54,749 nt of DNA from Microcystis aeruginosa Ma_MB_S_20031200_S102 (GTDB lineage: Bacteria > Cyanobacteriota > Cyanobacteriia > Cyanobacteriales > Microcystaceae): NCBI GenBank assembly GCA_007095845.1, contig SFBI01000046.1, positions 1 through 54,749 of the forward strand, written 5' to 3'. A program made the translations under genes and the position numbers. Under the pieces are notes generated by a model. That model was not told the origin of the DNA. It did no database searches and saw only the letters and a program-made list of their open reading frames with translations. Shown in pieces: positions 41,921 through 50,579 of the stretch. Position 1 is the first letter of the stretch. Each line of letters opens with the position of its first letter.

Positions 41921-41977
41921 CCAAAATAATCCCTTCTACTAAAATATATTAAGGTGCAGTTTAAATGCACGGACAGA

Positions 41978-44900
41978 TTAATCAGTTTCTTCTTCATCAA
42001 TAATTGCCGATCGATCTAATAATAATAAATCTCGCAGGCGATCGGTATCTAATTCGGTTAACCAATTTTCCCCGGCATCTACGGTTTGTTCGGCTAATTG
42101 TTTCTTGCTTTCGATCATCTCATTAATGCGTTCCTCTAGGGTTCCCGTACAGATGAATTTATGTACCTGAACATTGCGTTTTTGTCCGATGCGAAAAGCG
42201 CGATCGGTGGCCTGATTTTCTACGGACGGATTCCACCAACGATCGATATGAAAAACGTGATTAGCGCGGGTTAAATTTAATCCTGTTCCCCCTGCTTTCA
42301 GGGAGAGAATAAAAATCTTTGGTCCCTGGGGATCATTTTGAAAGCGCTCGATCATTTCTACCCGATCTTTTGTTTTGGTAGAACCGGAGAGAAATAATAT
42401 TTCCTCGGCTAATTTTTTCTGGAGATGGGTTTTTAAGAGTTTTCCCCACTCGGCAAATTGTGTAAAAATTAAAGCTCGATCGCCTTCTGCTATCACTTCC
42501 TCTACCATAGCTTCTAAGCGTAATAATTTTCCCGATCTTTGACTGGTTTCTAAACTGTTTTCTTTCAAAAAATGGGCGGGATGATTACAAATTTGTTTGA
42601 GTTGCATTAGCAAGGTTAAAACTAATCCATGTCTCTGAATCCCTTGGGTTTCTTCAATTTTCTGGAGGGTTTTCTCGACTAATTGTTGATAAAGTTGTCC
42701 CTGTTCTTTTGATAAACCACACAGGACGTTCATTTCCTGTTTTTCTGGTAAATCTTCAATAATAGTTTTATCGGTTTTTAATCTCCTTAAAATAAAAGGA
42801 CGGACGAGGGAACGCAAATTATGCAGGGATTCTTGATCGCCGTATTTTTCAATGGGAAGGGCAAACCGACGCTGAAAAAAGGCTTGAGTTCCTAAAAAAT
42901 TGGGATTGAGAAAATCCAAAATTGACCATAATTCTGTCAGGCGATTTTCTACGGGAGTTCCCGTTAAGGCAATCCGAAATCCTGCGGGTATTTTTCGCAC
43001 TGCTTGGGATTGTTTAGCCATAGAATTTTTAATATTTTGAGCCTCATCTAAAACTAAACCTTGCCATTGTACTGCTTCTAAGGTGGACAGATCACGATAG
43101 ATTAAAGGATAACTGGTAATAACAACCGATTGATTTTTTACCGCTTGAGCAAAAGCTTGACCTTTTAATCTTTTTTCGCCATGATGCACAAAAACCGCTA
43201 GGGTAGGAGCAAATTTTCTTAACTCATGTTCCCAGTTATTAACCACGGAAGTGGGAGCAACCACTAACACGGGATTAACTAACATATCCTCTTCTTTTAA
43301 TGCTAGTAAAAAAGCGATTAATTGCGGGGTTTTTCCTAAACCCATATCATCGGCTAAACAAGCACCTAAACCCCACTTTTCTAGGAAAGCTAACCAACTA
43401 ACTCCCTTGAGTTGATAGGGACGTAATTCTCCCCGAAATTCCCGCGGTGGGTTGATTAATTGAATCCCTTGATTATTATTTAAATTATCAATTAATTCCT
43501 TTAATGCTCCCTCCGCTTGGAAGTTGACTACAGGCAGTTTAGCAATTAGATTATTATCTCCTGAACTCAAGCGCAGAGCATCTTCCACCGAGAGATTCAG
43601 GGGAGTGATGGTATTATTTAAAATTCCCTGAGCTGCTTTAACATCGCTAGGTTGTAGGATTAACCATTTGCCCCCCACTTCCACCACTGGCGATTTTTTC
43701 TCTAATAACTTATCAAAATCTTTTTTTGATATTTCCTGTTCCCCTACCACTAATTTAAGCTGAAAGTTTAATAAACTGGTTAAACTTAATCTTTCTCCTT
43801 TTTTGGGAGTTACACTGGCAGCAATCTTAATTCCTAATCTTTGTTTATTACTACCAGCAGTTAACCCCGTTGGCAAAATTACCCCTAATCCCTGCTCTTG
43901 CAATTGCCAAGCGATCGAGCGAATAAACTGGTAAACTTCGATCGAATCAAGAGAACATTCCTCTGGGTGTCTCTGCTCTAAACTAATTCTAATCGGTTCG
44001 TACAATCGCGCTGCTAATCCCAATCCTTTTAAGAGAATTTCCTGGGGATTATTGACAACTCTTTGATAACTATGATAACTTTCTTTTCCCTCTAACCAAA
44101 TCAACTTAGCACTAATGAGAAATTCGGGATCATCTAACGCTTGTAAATAATAGGTGAGTTTCCACGCTGTTCCTAAACTGGGAGGTTGTAAAGATAAACA
44201 AACACGGTATTGATTCTCGATTAATTGGCGATTATTGCCATTAACTAAACTTTCTTGGATAGGAAACACCCAGTTATTATAAGCATTTTCTAGACGTTGT
44301 AGATTTTTGGCTTCTAAGGCAATGTTATGATCATTACTGCTTAAAGATTGTAGCCAAGGTTTCACCATCAATGAGGGAGAAATATTAACAGTACTATCTA
44401 TTTTTTGTCGCAAACGAGCATCGACAATATTTTTTAAGCAATCGAGAATAATTGTTTGTGGTTCGCTATTTTCTTGATAGGCAAGACAAACAGGGGGGAT
44501 GGTTTGGATAAACTTAGCTAAACGAGTGCGATCTATGGTACTATCTAGCAGCGGATACCAGCAACTTTCACCCTGATTTATTCCTGCTAAAAATTTCCCC
44601 CTTGCTAATAAATCTAAACTCCAACGGTGTAAATACAGCCAAAATCGTAGATCATTGCCGATAAATTCAGCCTTAGCTAGGGGTAATTTTTCCCATAACT
44701 GTACTATCATCCCCGCAGAAAAAGTTAATCCCGATAGCTGCCATGGCTGCCAAGACAAGGATTTAGGTGTGGGTTCGAGAATTTGCCCCGACAACAGCGG
44801 TAAAAAATATTTTTTCCTAGGGGGAGAATAGCTCGGCAAACTCAGCTTGATTGATTCTGGAGAATACTGGTTAAGCTGAGGAGAAAATTTCTGGATAAAT

Positions 44901-45040
44901 TGGGCTAATGCCCCAGATTCTAGACAAAAAGGATGATTTTCTTGGGTTTCACTTAATTCTTTCCCTTGCCACTGTTCACCCCAAAGAAAAAAAACACTAT
45001 CGTGCGAACCAATCAGCCAATTACCGTGTAGAGTAGTCAT
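41978..45040 (-). CDS. SNF2/Rad54-family helicase (ATP-dependent DNA translocase)
   Basis: A 1020-residue protein. The N-terminal half (about 1-500) is the bacterial SNF2-associated region with no recognisable motifs. The ATPase core follows: Walker A DDMGLGKTPQ (about 565), the DEAQ box in VLDEAQNIKN, TGTPVENRLTEL, then the C-terminal helicase lobe with LSLKAGGTGLNLTRAN and RAFRIGQ. It remodels protein-DNA complexes, probably in repair, recombination or transcription. A SWIM-type zinc finger is not visible. Start ATG 45040. Confidence 0.94.
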   Translation of the reverse strand: MTTLHGNWLIGSHDSVFFLWGEQWQGKELSETQENHPFCLESGALAQFIQKFSPQLNQYSPESIKLSLPSYSPPRKKYFLPLLSGQILEPTPKSLSWQPWQLSGLTFSAGMIVQLWEKLPLAKAEFIGNDLRFWLYLHRWSLDLLARGKFLAGINQGESCWYPLLDSTIDRTRLAKFIQTIPPVCLAYQENSEPQTIILDCLKNIVDARLRQKIDSTVNISPSLMVKPWLQSLSSNDHNIALEAKNLQRLENAYNNWVFPIQESLVNGNNRQLIENQYRVCLSLQPPSLGTAWKLTYYLQALDDPEFLISAKLIWLEGKESYHSYQRVVNNPQEILLKGLGLAARLYEPIRISLEQRHPEECSLDSIEVYQFIRSIAWQLQEQGLGVILPTGLTAGSNKQRLGIKIAASVTPKKGERLSLTSLLNFQLKLVVGEQEISKKDFDKLLEKKSPVVEVGGKWLILQPSDVKAAQGILNNTITPLNLSVEDALRLSSGDNNLIAKLPVVNFQAEGALKELIDNLNNNQGIQLINPPREFRGELRPYQLKGVSWLAFLEKWGLGACLADDMGLGKTPQLIAFLLALKEEDMLVNPVLVVAPTSVVNNWEHELRKFAPTLAVFVHHGEKRLKGQAFAQAVKNQSVVITSYPLIYRDLSTLEAVQWQGLVLDEAQNIKNSMAKQSQAVRKIPAGFRIALTGTPVENRLTELWSILDFLNPNFLGTQAFFQRRFALPIEKYGDQESLHNLRSLVRPFILRRLKTDKTIIEDLPEKQEMNVLCGLSKEQGQLYQQLVEKTLQKIEETQGIQRHGLVLTLLMQLKQICNHPAHFLKENSLETSQRSGKLLRLEAMVEEVIAEGDRALIFTQFAEWGKLLKTHLQKKLAEEILFLSGSTKTKDRVEMIERFQNDPQGPKIFILSLKAGGTGLNLTRANHVFHIDRWWNPSVENQATDRAFRIGQKRNVQVHKFICTGTLEERINEMIESKKQLAEQTVDAGENWLTELDTDRLRDLLLLDRSAIIDEEETD

Positions 45041-45205
45041 TATGAAATAGGGAAATTCCTCTAAAAAACCTGCTGTTGAAAAGGCAAAAAATCTCGATTT
45101 TGTCGCTTCTTCTGACCTTAAGAGCCTCTAATCTTCTATTTTAGTGGACAAGGGCTGATTTCTCAAGCAGAATCTAGTTCAGCGATTAGCCCCGATCGCA
45201 TGGTT

Positions 45206-45220
45206 ATTATCAATGATAAT
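45206..45220. promoter_or_regulatory. candidate Fur/Zur-type operator
   Basis: ATTATCA (45206-45212), one base, TGATAAT (45214-45220): a perfect 7-1-7 palindrome, 21 bases before the pentapeptide gene. It resembles Fur and Zur boxes built from GATAAT-type half-sites. Neighbouring genes include a zinc-responsive SmtB/SmtA pair, which makes metal control plausible but not shown. Confidence 0.45.
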
Positions 45221-45241
45221 CAATAGAGTTATTTTGAAACT

Positions 45242-46030
45242 ATGTACAAATCGATCGCCCTAACCCTCGTCCTCAGTCTTCCCCTGAACTTGTCCCTAGT
45301 TGGTTATGGGGAAGATTTAAACCACCTACAGCAATTATTATCCTCCCGACAATGTCCCCAATGCGATCTGAGCGGTTCGGGGTTAGTGCAATCGAATCTA
45401 ACTGGGGCAAAATTAAATGGGGCCAATCTCGTCGGTGCTAATCTTAGTCAAGCTAATTTAAGTGGAGCGGATCTGAGTGGTGCAAATTTAACCAGTGCCT
45501 CTCTTTTTGGTGCTAATCTGACTGGAGCGAACTTAACTGGGGCAATCTTGACGGGTGCGGATTTAAGAGGCGCTTATCTCAATAATGCTAACCTCGAAAA
45601 CACCAAACTAGATACTGCCTACGTGCAGGGTGCGGTGGGAATTCCCAGTAGTGCCGGTACTCCTGAACTATTCTACGGACTAGGAATGGTGGAAGGAAAA
45701 CAGGGACGCACCAGCGCCGCCATAGAAAATTTTAATAAGGCCTTGACAATTAACTCGGAATATGCTCCAGCTTATCTGGCCCGGGCCATGGCTCACTATC
45801 GTCTGGGACAAAATGCTCTAGCGGCCCAGGACGCTCAAATGGCTTCGACTCTCTTTCAACAGCAAGGTAACACCCCCGGTTACGAAGCAGCAGAGAATTT
45901 TATTAAAGGCATGGAAATCGCCCTAAAACCGCGAGAACAAGGTGGTGGCAACGCTCAATTAGACCAAATGGTGCAGGGGATTGGTTCTCTGCTCTTACAG
46001 TTTGTTTTACCCGCTTTGGGACTATTTTAG
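45242..46030 (+). CDS. secreted pentapeptide-repeat protein with TPR segment
   Basis: A 262-residue protein with a signal peptide (about 1-23, LALTLVLS-type hydrophobic core). About 15 pentapeptide units follow (A(N/D)LSG-type, about 45-125), predicted to fold into a right-handed quadrilateral helix, then TPR-like repeats (about 145-215, AIENFNKALTINSEYAP, AYLARAMAHYRLGQ). A pair of Cys in CPQCDLSG precedes the repeats. Extracytoplasmic or lumenal scaffold; precise role unknown. Its 3' end overlaps the convergent SmtB gene end by four bases. Confidence 0.88.
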   Translation: MYKSIALTLVLSLPLNLSLVGYGEDLNHLQQLLSSRQCPQCDLSGSGLVQSNLTGAKLNGANLVGANLSQANLSGADLSGANLTSASLFGANLTGANLTGAILTGADLRGAYLNNANLENTKLDTAYVQGAVGIPSSAGTPELFYGLGMVEGKQGRTSAAIENFNKALTINSEYAPAYLARAMAHYRLGQNALAAQDAQMASTLFQQQGNTPGYEAAENFIKGMEIALKPREQGGGNAQLDQMVQGIGSLLLQFVLPALGLF

Positions 46031-46398
46031 TCCTCGTCCGCTGGCTCTTCTAAATGTTCTGAGACCGCGTAATAAAGGTCAAGGACATGATGATCGGCAA
46101 GACGATAAAAGACTCTCCGTCCCTGTTTTTGGTATTTAACTAATCTTAAGGCTCTTAGGGTTCTTAACTGGTGCGATACGGCCGATTCACTCATCCCTAA
46201 GTCGTCGGCTAAGTCACAAACACATAATTCTTGTTTGGCTAAAAGCGACAGAATTCTGAGGCGGTTGGCATCCCCCAAAAGGCTGAAAAATTCGGCCATT
46301 TTTTGGGCTTTTTCTAGTTCTAATCCCTGCAAGTGCTGGAATTTCGCCCCTTGGTGATGGGATTCCCCACAAACCGGCGCTATTTTCTCTATGGCCAT
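46027..46398 (-). CDS. smtB: SmtB-type zinc-sensing ArsR repressor
   Basis: A 123-residue winged-helix repressor. The recognition helix is SESAVSHQLRTLR. An alpha3N-type metal site is in ELCVCDLADD, and the alpha5 zinc ligands are Asp/His in ADHHVLDLYY and His/Glu in SEHLEE. Metal binding releases DNA and derepresses the metallothionein. The start is ATG 46398 (family length 120-125); the TTG at 46506 would run into the metallothionein gene. It lies 98 bases downstream of smtA on the same strand. The combination of CVCD and alpha5 ligands resembles BxmR, which also senses Cd/Cu/Ag. Confidence 0.93.
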   Translation of the reverse strand: MAIEKIAPVCGESHHQGAKFQHLQGLELEKAQKMAEFFSLLGDANRLRILSLLAKQELCVCDLADDLGMSESAVSHQLRTLRALRLVKYQKQGRRVFYRLADHHVLDLYYAVSEHLEEPADED

Positions 46399-46496
46399 GT
46401 TTTTTCCTGATCGGTTATTAAGGGAAAGTTGAGAAAGGGAGGTATCGATCGAATCTTCAATCCCGATACTTGTCCCCTTCTCCCCAATAACTAAAT

Positions 46497-46661
46497 TTAA
46501 CCGCAAACACAGCCCGGGTGTCCACAGCCTTTCTCTTTAACGTGACCATTGGCACAAGCTTGGCAACAGTAGTATTGATCGTTTTTTTTGATGGCATCGG
46601 CGATCGATACTTGACACGTACAGGATCCACAAGCACATTTCATGGTGGTGACAGCGATCAT
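46497..46661 (-). CDS. smtA: bacterial metallothionein SmtA/BmtA
   Basis: A 54-residue gene too short for routine ORF lists, ATG 46661 to TAA 46497. The protein begins MIAVTTMKCACGSCTCQV, has YYCCQACANGHV in the middle and ends GCGHPGCVCG. It holds ten Cys and two His arranged as in SmtA, which binds a Zn4 cluster. It sequesters zinc and cadmium. SmtA has nine Cys; the extra Cys here is the second of CC. The gene precedes smtB and follows the operator at 46705. Confidence 0.95.
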   Translation of the reverse strand: MIAVTTMKCACGSCTCQVSIADAIKKNDQYYCCQACANGHVKEKGCGHPGCVCG

Positions 46662-46692
46662 GGTTACTACCTCTGAAGTTCTTTACTGACTT

Positions 46693-46718
46693 TAGTATAA
46701 CATCTGAACAGATGTTCA
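46693..46718 (-). promoter_or_regulatory. SmtB-type operator and promoter of smtA
   Basis: TGAACA GA TGTTCA (46705-46718) is a 6-2-6 inverted repeat of the ArsR/SmtB half-site type. On the minus strand a TATACT -10 box (46693-46698) lies next to it, so the repressor would block the promoter. It is 32 bases upstream of the smtA start codon. Confidence 0.75.
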
Positions 46719-46799
46719 TGGATTGAATAAAGTTAAATTTTTCTAAAACTCAGACGGGAAAGTTAGAGCAGTCATCTCAAGGGTGAGGTGGGAAGTTCT

Positions 46800-46915
46800 C
46801 CTTGATCAGTTATCAGTTATCAGATGTGAGTTTTTAAGTGTGCAGTATTAAATAGAGGTTTCCTACTGTCTTTTTACTGCTCACTGATTACTGCTCACTG
46901 ATTACTGTTTTTAGA
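46800..46915. repeat. TTATCAG and GATTACTG simple repeats
   Basis: CAGTTATCAGTTATCAGATG at 46806, then TGATTACTGCTCACTGATTA and similar to 46910. The gap 46719-46926 holds nothing else recognisable. Confidence 0.7.
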
Positions 46916-46926
46916 CGCAGAACAGC

Positions 46927-47499
46927 CTACCAGCGATCGCCAGCATCGTAAATTGTTAAACGTCCGACTCCTAGAGCTAATCCGGGAGAATTGTCCCCGG
47001 GGGGATAAGCAGTGATTCCAAACTGATAGACACCACCATAATCAGGATTTCGTACTGGTTTCAGACCGATGGAAACGGTATTACCAGGGGGGACAGGAGG
47101 ATCAAAAATGACCGTAATCGTCTGAGTATTGGGGTCAAAAGTGGTAGATTTTAGGGTTAATTTTTCGCCTCGCTGATTGCGATCGCCAAGAAAAGCAAAA
47201 GTTTGATCAACAAGAAAAGCAATAGTTTGAATATTAGGCTGCTGTTGTATAGTTACTTTGCCCAAGGGCGCCCCGATAGACGGCGGCAGAACGATGGTAA
47301 GATAGTATTTTGCTCCCCAAGCACGCACGGATTGGAAAGTAGCGGAGAAATTAACCAGAGTGGGAGAACTCTCAAAAAATATTCTGCCATCGGGAAATTG
47401 TCCAGCGAGAGAGACAGAAGCATCAAAAGCGAGTATAGCAATCAAAGCCAGTTTAGATAGACTTTCAATCTGTTTTAAAGGCAAAAAGGGACTTTTCAA
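46927..47499 (-). CDS. DUF2808 secreted protein
   Basis: A 190-residue protein beginning with a signal peptide (KLALIAILAFDASVSLA) followed by GRIFFESSPTLVNF, VRAWGAKYYLTIVLP and FDPPVPPGNTVSIGLKPVRN, the pattern of the cyanobacterial DUF2808 family. Function unknown, extracytoplasmic. The start is chosen as TTG 47499 because it places the signal peptide at the N-terminus; the frame continues upstream to 47610 through unrelated sequence and a repeat. Confidence 0.75.
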   Translation of the reverse strand: MKSPFLPLKQIESLSKLALIAILAFDASVSLAGQFPDGRIFFESSPTLVNFSATFQSVRAWGAKYYLTIVLPPSIGAPLGKVTIQQQPNIQTIAFLVDQTFAFLGDRNQRGEKLTLKSTTFDPNTQTITVIFDPPVPPGNTVSIGLKPVRNPDYGGVYQFGITAYPPGDNSPGLALGVGRLTIYDAGDRW

Positions 47500-47582
47500 G
47501 GTAAAAGCTACTATAAAATATTGATTGTCAAGGGGAATTATAGCAAATTCACTGGACACTAAACCGCTGGTATTATCAGAAC

Positions 47583-47640
47583 CTAGGATGGGTTGAAGCA
47601 TGAAACCCAACGCCTGCTCATGTTATGCTATCGCTAACCC
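47583..47640 (+). repeat. GGGTTGAAGCATGAAACCCA hairpin repeat, second copy
   Basis: Shares GGGTTGAAGCATGAAACCCA with 24179-24214. TAGGATGGGTT on the left and AACCCATCCTA on the right form an outer 11-bp inverted repeat, making this the more complete copy. Confidence 0.65.
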
Positions 47641-47651
47641 ATCCTACAAAT

Positions 47652-47662
47652 AATACTAAATC
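47652..47662 (+). repeat. isolated end of miniature element family A
   Basis: AATACTAAATCCG matches the left end of the family; no right end follows. Possibly a remnant. Confidence 0.35.
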
Positions 47663-47813
47663 CGTTTTCTGGAATTTTTTTGAGCGGTTTTATTTTTTGT
47701 ATTTTTTTAACCTATGGTTTGACGAGAAGGCAATTGTTCATCCCTATAACCTTTTTCTTCTTTTAATGCCTCTCTTAGGGGTGTGGTACTGATTTTTTCA
47801 AGGCAAGAGTTGA

Positions 47814-48045
47814 TTAAAATTTAGGGTCTGCTTGCGAGTACATCTCCACTAAACTCTTAATATCTGCCTCTAAATTTCGCAGCAGCTCCTCCGTTTTTTC
47901 TCCCCCTAGCACGATAGTTATCAACATAAATAATCCCAGTTTCTACATCTTTCAATCCCTTTGCTATTGCCTGTCTAAACCATCCCAATTCTGTTTCAGC
48001 CCAATGGGGCGAAGAGTTAAAATAGTCTATAGTTACTTGCGCCAT
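47814..48045 (-). pseudogene. small gene of unknown function, one-base frameshift
   Basis: ATG 48045 opens MAQVTIDYFNSSPHWAETEL, continuing GWFRQAIAKGLKDVETG to IIYVDNYRAR, then shifts. In the next frame GEKTEELLRNLEADIKSL and VEMYSQADPKF run to TAA at 47814. The span is 232 bases, one more than a multiple of three, and a run of five G (C47902-C47906 on the plus strand) sits at the junction. Removing one G gives an intact 76-residue protein. Family unknown. The last codons overlap an AGGGTCTGCT sequence like the end of miniature element family C. Confidence 0.6.
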
Positions 48046-48220
48046 AAAAGCCCTTTTCTTCGACCCTATCAGCTTTTTTGCCGCATCTTTTAAGCTTGAT
48101 TTGATTTTTTAAGTCAGTTCAGTTACCATAATAGTTGAGAGTGAGAGTAACAAGTTGCTTTCGACCGCCTAGACGTTAACCTATTAATACGCAAGTTCCT
48201 CAATACTGAAAAAATCAACC

Positions 48221-49585
48221 GTGACCAAGACCCCATCGATCGAGGAAACTCATTACAATCAGGCTAAAGCTAGTTTACAACAGGCCTTAACTTGGTATGC
48301 CAGTTTTCGCCGCCATTGGAATTATCCCCCCGATCCCCAGCTTCAGGCCGCTGTTAAACAGGATTTGCAGTCCCTCAAATCGGCCTTAGATAAACTCGAT
48401 GAAACGGTGATTCGGGTGGCAGCCTTCGGGTTAGTAAGTCGCGGTAAATCCTCAGTGGTAAACGCTTTAGTCGGTCAAAAAGTCCTGGCAACCGGACCCC
48501 TACACGGGGTGACACGCTGGCCGCGATCGGTGCGTTGGATGCCAGCCACGGGTAAAATCCAGATAGAATTAATCGATACTCCCGGATTGGATGAGATTGA
48601 AGGTGAAGCACGGGCGAATATGGCCAGAGAAGTCGCTAAAAGTGCCGATTTGATTTTATTTATCGTTGCGGGGGATATTACCCGCACTGAATACGAGGCT
48701 CTCTCAGAATTGCGCCGGGCTAAAAAACCGATCATTTTGGTGTTTAATAAGATTGATCTCTATCCAGAAGCTGATCGCTGTCAGATTTTTCAGCAGTTAC
48801 AGAGATTAGGAACCAATCGGGCCGAAAAAACGTTAGAAGATTTGTTAACTAGCGATGAGATAGTTATGGTAGCCGCCGAACCGCAACCGATTCCTGTCCG
48901 GGTGGAATACCCCGATGGGCGCGTGGTGAGTGAGTGGGAAACCCCTCGCCCCCAAATTGACGAGCTGCAAGATAAACTCTTAACGATTTTAAATCGGGAA
49001 GGGCGATCGCTTTTGGCCTTAAATGCTTTAGTACAAGGACAAGAAGCGGAGGAAAATATCGCTAGAAAAACCCTGGAACTGCGGGATAGTCAAGCGGAAG
49101 AAATTATCTGGCAATACGCAAAATATAAGGCTTTAGCGATTGCGGCTAATCCGATCGCTATTTTAGACCTCCTAGGGGCTTCAATCGTCGATTTAACTCT
49201 AGTTCGAGCTTTAGCTCGTTTGTACGGCCTGCCAATTACCAGTCACCAAGCTGGTCAACTCTGGCGGACTCTACTTTTGAGCAGTGTGGGGTTGTTGGTG
49301 GGGGAAATCCTCAGCACTGTGATTATTGGTTTGGGCAAAACGGCAGCTGTTGCGGCGAGTATTTTTGAAAATCCCACCTCTTTAACTCTCTACGGTAGCA
49401 CCGCTCTCCTACAGGGAGCAATTGCCGCTTATGGAACCTATATCATCGGGAAAGCCGCTAAAATCTATCTAGAACGCGGTTGTAGTTGGGGGGCATCCGG
49501 ACCGAGTACGGTGATTAATCAAATTCTCGCTCAAGTTCATCCACAAACTATCTTATATCGTTTACGTCTAGAACTAGAGCAGTAA
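48221..49585 (+). CDS. membrane-associated GTPase (Era-like, DUF697 type)
   Basis: A 454-residue protein. G1 GLVSRGKSSVVNAL (about 69-82), G3 LIDTPGLDE (about 113), G4 FNKIDLY (about 187). After the GTPase domain come a helical linker and a C-terminal part with hydrophobic helices (LLSSVGLLVGEILSTVIIGLG and the segment around TALLQGAIAAYGTYIIG), as in DUF697 proteins of cyanobacteria. Cellular role unknown; possibly envelope or thylakoid associated. Start GTG 48221. Confidence 0.85.
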   Translation: MTKTPSIEETHYNQAKASLQQALTWYASFRRHWNYPPDPQLQAAVKQDLQSLKSALDKLDETVIRVAAFGLVSRGKSSVVNALVGQKVLATGPLHGVTRWPRSVRWMPATGKIQIELIDTPGLDEIEGEARANMAREVAKSADLILFIVAGDITRTEYEALSELRRAKKPIILVFNKIDLYPEADRCQIFQQLQRLGTNRAEKTLEDLLTSDEIVMVAAEPQPIPVRVEYPDGRVVSEWETPRPQIDELQDKLLTILNREGRSLLALNALVQGQEAEENIARKTLELRDSQAEEIIWQYAKYKALAIAANPIAILDLLGASIVDLTLVRALARLYGLPITSHQAGQLWRTLLLSSVGLLVGEILSTVIIGLGKTAAVAASIFENPTSLTLYGSTALLQGAIAAYGTYIIGKAAKIYLERGCSWGASGPSTVINQILAQVHPQTILYRLRLELEQ

Positions 49586-49717
49586 TTTTAAAGTAAAAAG
49601 GAAAAAAGGCAACAGTTATCAATTAAATATTTCCTACTGACTACTGATGACCGACTCCTAATTTTAGAAACTTAATTTTTGACCACGACAACCAGCTAGA
49701 AATATTGAGAGAAAATC

Positions 49718-50239
49718 ATGTCTGCTGCCCATAAGTCCTATATTCCCGTTTCCGTTTCTTGCCAAAAAAGTGAAGGGAGTCAACCTCGTCCCCAGTCACC
49801 AGTAAATCGGGCGCTCCCAACAGTCAAACCGACGACTAAATCAGTGGGGAGAGTTCCCGTGGCCCCGACCCAAAAACAATTAGCCTCGCGTCAATTACGT
49901 TTCCTTTGCCTCCTAGAAAAAATAGTAGCTGTGATTACTTTTTGTCTCTTGGGTTCGACTCTGGGAATATATGCTTGGACGGTGTATATTCCCAAGGTTT
50001 GGGACAAAGAATTTGGCAAACTGGAAACACTGCAACGTCATGAACGTCATCTTTTGGCCACCAATGAAACCCTTAAACATCAACTAGCTCAACAAGCAGA
50101 AAAACCCGAAACTGGATTAACTCATCCCCAACCTTTCCAAACTATCTTTTTACAGCGTAAATCTGCTCCCAACCTGAAACCGTCCCCCGTTTCTCAACCC
50201 CAATCTACAGTCAATTCTCGACCCAGAAGTGCTTATTAA
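49718..50239 (+). CDS. bitopic coiled-coil protein upstream of ftsI (FtsL-like candidate)
   Basis: A 173-residue protein: a basic, proline-rich cytosolic N-terminus (about 1-62), one transmembrane helix (about 66-90, IVAVITFCLLGSTLGIYAW), a short heptad-like segment (about 98-120, KLETLQRHERHLLATNETLK) and a Pro/Ser-rich tail. Start ATG 49718. It precedes ftsI by 340 bases on the same strand, the position ftsL has in many bacteria. FtsL is poorly conserved in sequence, so topology and context are the only evidence. Confidence 0.6.
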   Translation: MSAAHKSYIPVSVSCQKSEGSQPRPQSPVNRALPTVKPTTKSVGRVPVAPTQKQLASRQLRFLCLLEKIVAVITFCLLGSTLGIYAWTVYIPKVWDKEFGKLETLQRHERHLLATNETLKHQLAQQAEKPETGLTHPQPFQTIFLQRKSAPNLKPSPVSQPQSTVNSRPRSAY

Positions 50240-50345
50240 CAGTTATCAGTTATCATTTATCAGTGGGTAAGTTAACAGTTATCAGTTATCAGTTATCAGT
50301 GAGTAAGTTAAAAGTTATCAGATGTGAGTTTTTAAGTGTGCAGTA
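50240..50345 (+). repeat. TTATCAG tandem repeats
   Basis: ACAGTTATCAGTTATCA-type heptamers occur several times between 50240 and 50320, interrupted by GTGAGTAAGTTAA twice. Same unit as 11829. The gap 50240-50579 contains only these repeats, the element at 50353 and the repeats at 50457. Confidence 0.8.
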
Positions 50346-50352
50346 TTAAATA

Positions 50353-50439
50353 AGTACCTAAGCAAAATTAATTACACATATCTAACCCCCCCTTGCCTTT
50401 TGCCTTTCTTCACTAGGAAATTTATTTTGCACGACTACT
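50353..50439 (-). mobile_element. miniature element, family D (AGTACCTAAG ends), copy 1
   Basis: An 87-bp element, AGTACCTAAGCAAAATTAAT at the left and AATTTATTTTGC then ACGACTACT at the right, flanked by TA on both sides. It is the reverse of the copy at 52832-52932. It sits between the FtsL-like gene and ftsI. Confidence 0.85.
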
Positions 50440-50456
50440 TAGAAGTTTCCTACTGT

Positions 50457-50566
50457 CTGATTACTGATTACTCTGATTACTGATTACTGATCAGTAATTA
50501 CTGTTTACTGATTACTGTTTACTGATTACTGTTTACTGATTACTGTTTACTATTTACTGATAACTG
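50457..50566 (+). repeat. TTTACTGATTACTG 14-bp tandem repeats
   Basis: At least four copies of the 14-bp unit TTTACTGATTACTG in a row (50503-50560), preceded by shorter TGATTACT units. They end 14-20 bases before the ftsI start codon, so they occupy its leader. Confidence 0.8.
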
Positions 50567-50579
50567 AAATATACTTCTC

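Noticed and set aside
50457-50566. Regular tandem repeats considered as a CRISPR array
   Set aside because: The repeats are directly contiguous 14-bp units without unique spacers, and no cas genes are nearby.
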